Positions 61,836-64,000 of a DNA stretch of 64,000 nucleotides are shown piece by piece. A program made the translations under genes and the position numbers. The stretch spans positions 7,378,001 through 7,442,000 of the forward strand of contig NZ_CP109090.1 in NCBI RefSeq assembly GCF_035917575.1, written 5' to 3'. Source of the stretch: Streptomyces sp. NBC_01788 (GTDB lineage: Bacteria; Actinomycetota; Actinomycetes; Streptomycetales; Streptomycetaceae). Position 1 is the stretch's first letter; each line of letters begins with the position of its first letter. The notes under the pieces were generated by a model. The model had not been told where the DNA came from. It did not search any database and saw only the letters and a list, made by a program, of their open reading frames with translations.

Positions 61836-62573
61836 GTGAACCTCGCGCCCGACCTCGCCGCACTGAACGACCTCGGCGGTTTCTTCGCCCTGCGCACGGG
61901 CAACCCGCCGCACGGCCCGCTGCCCACCCTCGCCCAGGCCTACGCGGACCCCGCCACGGATTCCGCGACGCATCCCCTGGTGGTCCGGGTGCGCCGGGTC
62001 GCCGACGGCATCGGCGCCCCCGAGGCGCGGGTCGCCGCCTCGGTCGCGCACCAGGCGCTCTCCGCCCGGCTGTGGTCGGCCGCACTCGGCTGCGCCGTGC
62101 TGTACGGGCGGCTCCCCGACCTGGACGCCCGCCTCGTCCGCTGGGACCCCGCGGGCAGCGCCCCGGACGACCTGTGGCTCACCGAGGTGCGCGCCCGCCC
62201 CGCGGACCCGGAGACGGTCGCGGACGTCGTCCTGCACGGCCACCTCGAGCCGCTGGCGGCCGCCCTGCGCGCCCGGTACCGCCTCGCACCGGGGCTGCTG
62301 CGGGGCAACGCGGCCTCCGCGCTGGCGGCCGCCGCCCGCCTGCTGGAGAACCAGGCGCGTGCCGGCGGCCGTACCGAGGCGGCCGACCTCACCCGGGAAC
62401 TGGCCGCGGGGCTCCTCGCCCATCCCCTCCTCGACGGTGCCGGCACCCTCACCGGCACAGGCTTCCGACGGCGCAGCTGCTGCCTGTACTACCGCGTCCC
62501 CGGCGGCGGACTCTGCGGGGACTGCTGCTTCACACGGGTGCCGGGCTCTTCCCCACGGGCCGCATCTGGGTGA
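61836..62573 (+). CDS. FhuF-like (2Fe-2S) ferric-siderophore reductase family protein
   Basis: A 245-aa protein whose C-terminus shows the iron-sulfur motif of the FhuF family, CC-x10-CxxCC (RRSCCLYY, then LCGDCCF). The rest is helical, with HLEPLAAALRARYRLAPGLL as the usual FhuF helical segment. FhuF proteins reduce ferric iron in hydroxamate siderophores. No siderophore gene is nearby. GTG 61836 is chosen because upstream codons lack homology. The glgA gene follows after 33 bases. Confidence 0.75.
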   Translation: MNLAPDLAALNDLGGFFALRTGNPPHGPLPTLAQAYADPATDSATHPLVVRVRRVADGIGAPEARVAASVAHQALSARLWSAALGCAVLYGRLPDLDARLVRWDPAGSAPDDLWLTEVRARPADPETVADVVLHGHLEPLAAALRARYRLAPGLLRGNAASALAAAARLLENQARAGGRTEAADLTRELAAGLLAHPLLDGAGTLTGTGFRRRSCCLYYRVPGGGLCGDCCFTRVPGSSPRAASG

Positions 62574-62606
62574 CCATGAAGGCGACCGGCCGCTTCGGAC
62601 AGGGGG

Positions 62607-63764
62607 TTGCGGGTGCGCGTGGGACTGCTGACCCGGGAGTACCCGCCGGACGTGTACGGTGGCGCCGGCGTCCACGTCGAGTTCCTGGCGCGGGAGCTCC
62701 GGCCGCTGGTGGACCTGGAGGTGCACTGCTGGGGCGAGGGCCGCGCCGACGGCGTCGTACGCCACCGGCCCTGGTCCGCGCTGGACGGCGCCAACGACGC
62801 GCTGCGCACCTTCTCCGTGGACCTCGCCATGGCCGCCGCGCTCAAGGGCCGCGACCTCGTCCACTCCCACACCTGGTACGCCAACCTCGCCGGTCACCTC
62901 GGCAAGATGCTGTACGGCGTGCCGCACGTGATGACCGCGCACTCCCTCGAGCCACTGCGCCCCTGGAAGGCCGAACAGCTCGGCGGCGGCTACGCCCTGT
63001 CCGGCTGGGCCGAGCGCACCGCGATCGAGTCCGCCGACGCGGTCGTCGCGGTCTCCGGCGCCATGCGCGAGGACATCCTCGGCTGCTACCCGGCGCTCGA
63101 CCCGGCCCGGGTGCACGTCGTCCACAACGGCATCGACACCACCCTGTACCGGCCGGACCACGGCACGGACGCCCTCGACCGCGTCGGCCTCGACCCGGAC
63201 CGCCCGTACGTGCTGTTCGTCGGCCGCATCACCCGGCAGAAGGGCGTGCCCCATCTGCTGCGGGCGGTACGGGGCATCGACCCGGCGGCGCAGGTGGTGC
63301 TGTGCGCGGGGGCGCCCGACACACCGGAGATCGACCGGGAGTTCCGGGATCTGTACCAGGAGCTGAGCCGGACCCGCGACGGAGTGCACTGGATCCCGCG
63401 GATGCTGCCGCGCCCGGACGTCATCCAGCTCCTCACCCACGCCGCCGTCTTCGTCTGCCCCTCGGTCTACGAGCCGCTGGGCATCGTCAACCTGGAGGCG
63501 ATGGCGTGCGGCACCCCCGTCGTGGCCTCCCGGACCGGCGGGATCCCGGAGGTGGTCGACGACGGCCGCACGGGGGTACTCGTGCCGGTGGACGACGATT
63601 TCGAGTCCGGGCTCGCCCGCGCCCTGGACTCGGTGCTCGCGGACCGGGACGGCGCGCGCCGCATGGGCGAGGCAGGACGGCGGCGCGCGGTGGAGGAGTT
63701 CGGCTGGGACGCGGTCGCCCGGCGCACCGTGCGGCTCTACGAGGAGATCCTCGAACAGGCTTAG
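62607..63764 (+). CDS. glgA: Glycogen synthase / maltose-1-phosphate synthase (GT4)
   Basis: A 385-aa GT-B glycosyltransferase of the actinobacterial GlgA/GlgM type. The donor domain signature is GLLTREYPPDVYGGAGVHVE at the start and VLFVGRITRQKGVPHLLRAV in the second lobe; the catalytic E-x7-E is PSVYEPLGIVNLEAMACGTP. It makes glycogen or maltose 1-phosphate from ADP-glucose. TTG 62607 or GTG 62613 is the start; a GGGGG run lies just before. It runs toward glgC, which begins 57 bp after its stop, so both belong to one glucan pathway. Confidence 0.92.
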   Translation: MRVRVGLLTREYPPDVYGGAGVHVEFLARELRPLVDLEVHCWGEGRADGVVRHRPWSALDGANDALRTFSVDLAMAAALKGRDLVHSHTWYANLAGHLGKMLYGVPHVMTAHSLEPLRPWKAEQLGGGYALSGWAERTAIESADAVVAVSGAMREDILGCYPALDPARVHVVHNGIDTTLYRPDHGTDALDRVGLDPDRPYVLFVGRITRQKGVPHLLRAVRGIDPAAQVVLCAGAPDTPEIDREFRDLYQELSRTRDGVHWIPRMLPRPDVIQLLTHAAVFVCPSVYEPLGIVNLEAMACGTPVVASRTGGIPEVVDDGRTGVLVPVDDDFESGLARALDSVLADRDGARRMGEAGRRRAVEEFGWDAVARRTVRLYEEILEQA

Positions 63765-63821
63765 GGCTCAGTCCCTCCTGCTCAGGAGCGGGAGGCAGGC
63801 AACCGGGTGAGGGGAGCGGCC

Positions 63822-64000
63822 ATGCGTCGTGGTGGACCTTCGGTCCTCGGGATCGTCCTCGCGGGCGGAGAGGGCAAACGGCTGATGCCCCTGACCGCGG
63901 ACCGCGCGAAACCCGCGGTCACGTTCGGCGGCACGTACCGGCTCGTCGATTTCGTCCTGTCCAACCTCGTCAACGGCGACATCCTGCGGATCTGCGTGCT
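63822..64000 (+). CDS. glgC: Glucose-1-phosphate adenylyltransferase, partial at window end
   Basis: The first 59 codons are present. [20 protein letters not shown] is the nucleotide-binding signature, followed by [10 protein letters not shown] and [10 protein letters not shown], as in GlgC. The enzyme makes ADP-glucose from glucose 1-phosphate and ATP for the neighbouring GlgA. ATG 63822 follows GAGGGGAG. The rest lies outside the window. Confidence 0.93.
   Translation, partial: MRRGGPSVLGIVLAGGEGKRLMPLTADRAKPAVTFGGTYRLVDFVLSNLVNGDILRICV

Overview
The window is high-GC actinomycete DNA, most probably Streptomyces: strong G/C bias at third codon positions, GTG/TTG starts with GGAGG-type ribosome sites, secreted CBM13-bearing xylanases close to the Streptomyces XlnA type, an ABC sugar transporter without its own ATPase, and many actinobacterial insertion sequences. 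No tRNA, rRNA or CRISPR array was found.

Layout. (a) 1-3.5 kb: a scrapyard of remnants (dead IS982 copy, a small nucleoside-deoxyribosyltransferase-like gene, a cut-off P-loop kinase, a 100-bp integrase fragment, a TetR gene without its 3' end). (b) 3.6-17.3 kb: an arabinoxylan utilisation cluster. Secreted GH62 arabinofuranosidase and GH10 xylanase cut the polymer outside; a lipoprotein/two-permease ABC importer takes up oligosaccharides; intracellular GH43, GH51 and GH39 enzymes finish them. A LacI regulator and visible operator palindromes suggest the control. (c) 17.8-31.4 kb: a truncated DUF1931 gene, a PucR-type regulator, and a tightly packed chaperone/redox operon (dnaK-grpE-dnaJ-cbpM/hspR-like-clpB-trx-zinc finger-CRP/flavoprotein-hsp20-DUF2267).

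(d) 32.39-55.33 kb: an integrated element. Its ends are two imperfect 75-bp copies of the 5' end of panD (attL 32392-32467, attR 55254-55328) and a tyrosine integrase lies just inside attL. The cargo looks like a defence island: a small membrane protein plus an NB-ARC/TPR STAND protein, a 639-aa protein with a C-terminal HEPN RNase motif, a pseudo-methyltransferase fused to a Shedu-like (DUF4263) nuclease, and a 1,700-aa STAND ATPase. The methylase-Shedu gene sits inside a 6.6-kb composite transposon made of two inverted, identical 898-bp IS5-type copies; this transposon interrupts an IS1182 gene, and one of its IS copies is itself interrupted by an ISAs1 element that is interrupted by a fourth IS. 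All target-site duplications and lengths can be read and add up exactly.

(e) 55.3-64 kb: ordinary chromosome, with intact panD, an Asp/Glu-racemase-family gene, a proline-rich protein, gnd, an Rpf/LysM/M23 cell-wall hydrolase, a DMT transporter, an FhuF-like iron-sulfur protein, glgA and the start of glgC. A block of about 280 bp lying upstream of the panD start recurs at attL and, cut short, at 17.83-17.95 kb. Together with the integrase fragment at 2.95 kb this suggests that several related elements have piled up at panD, so that the sugar and stress clusters may be older cargo.
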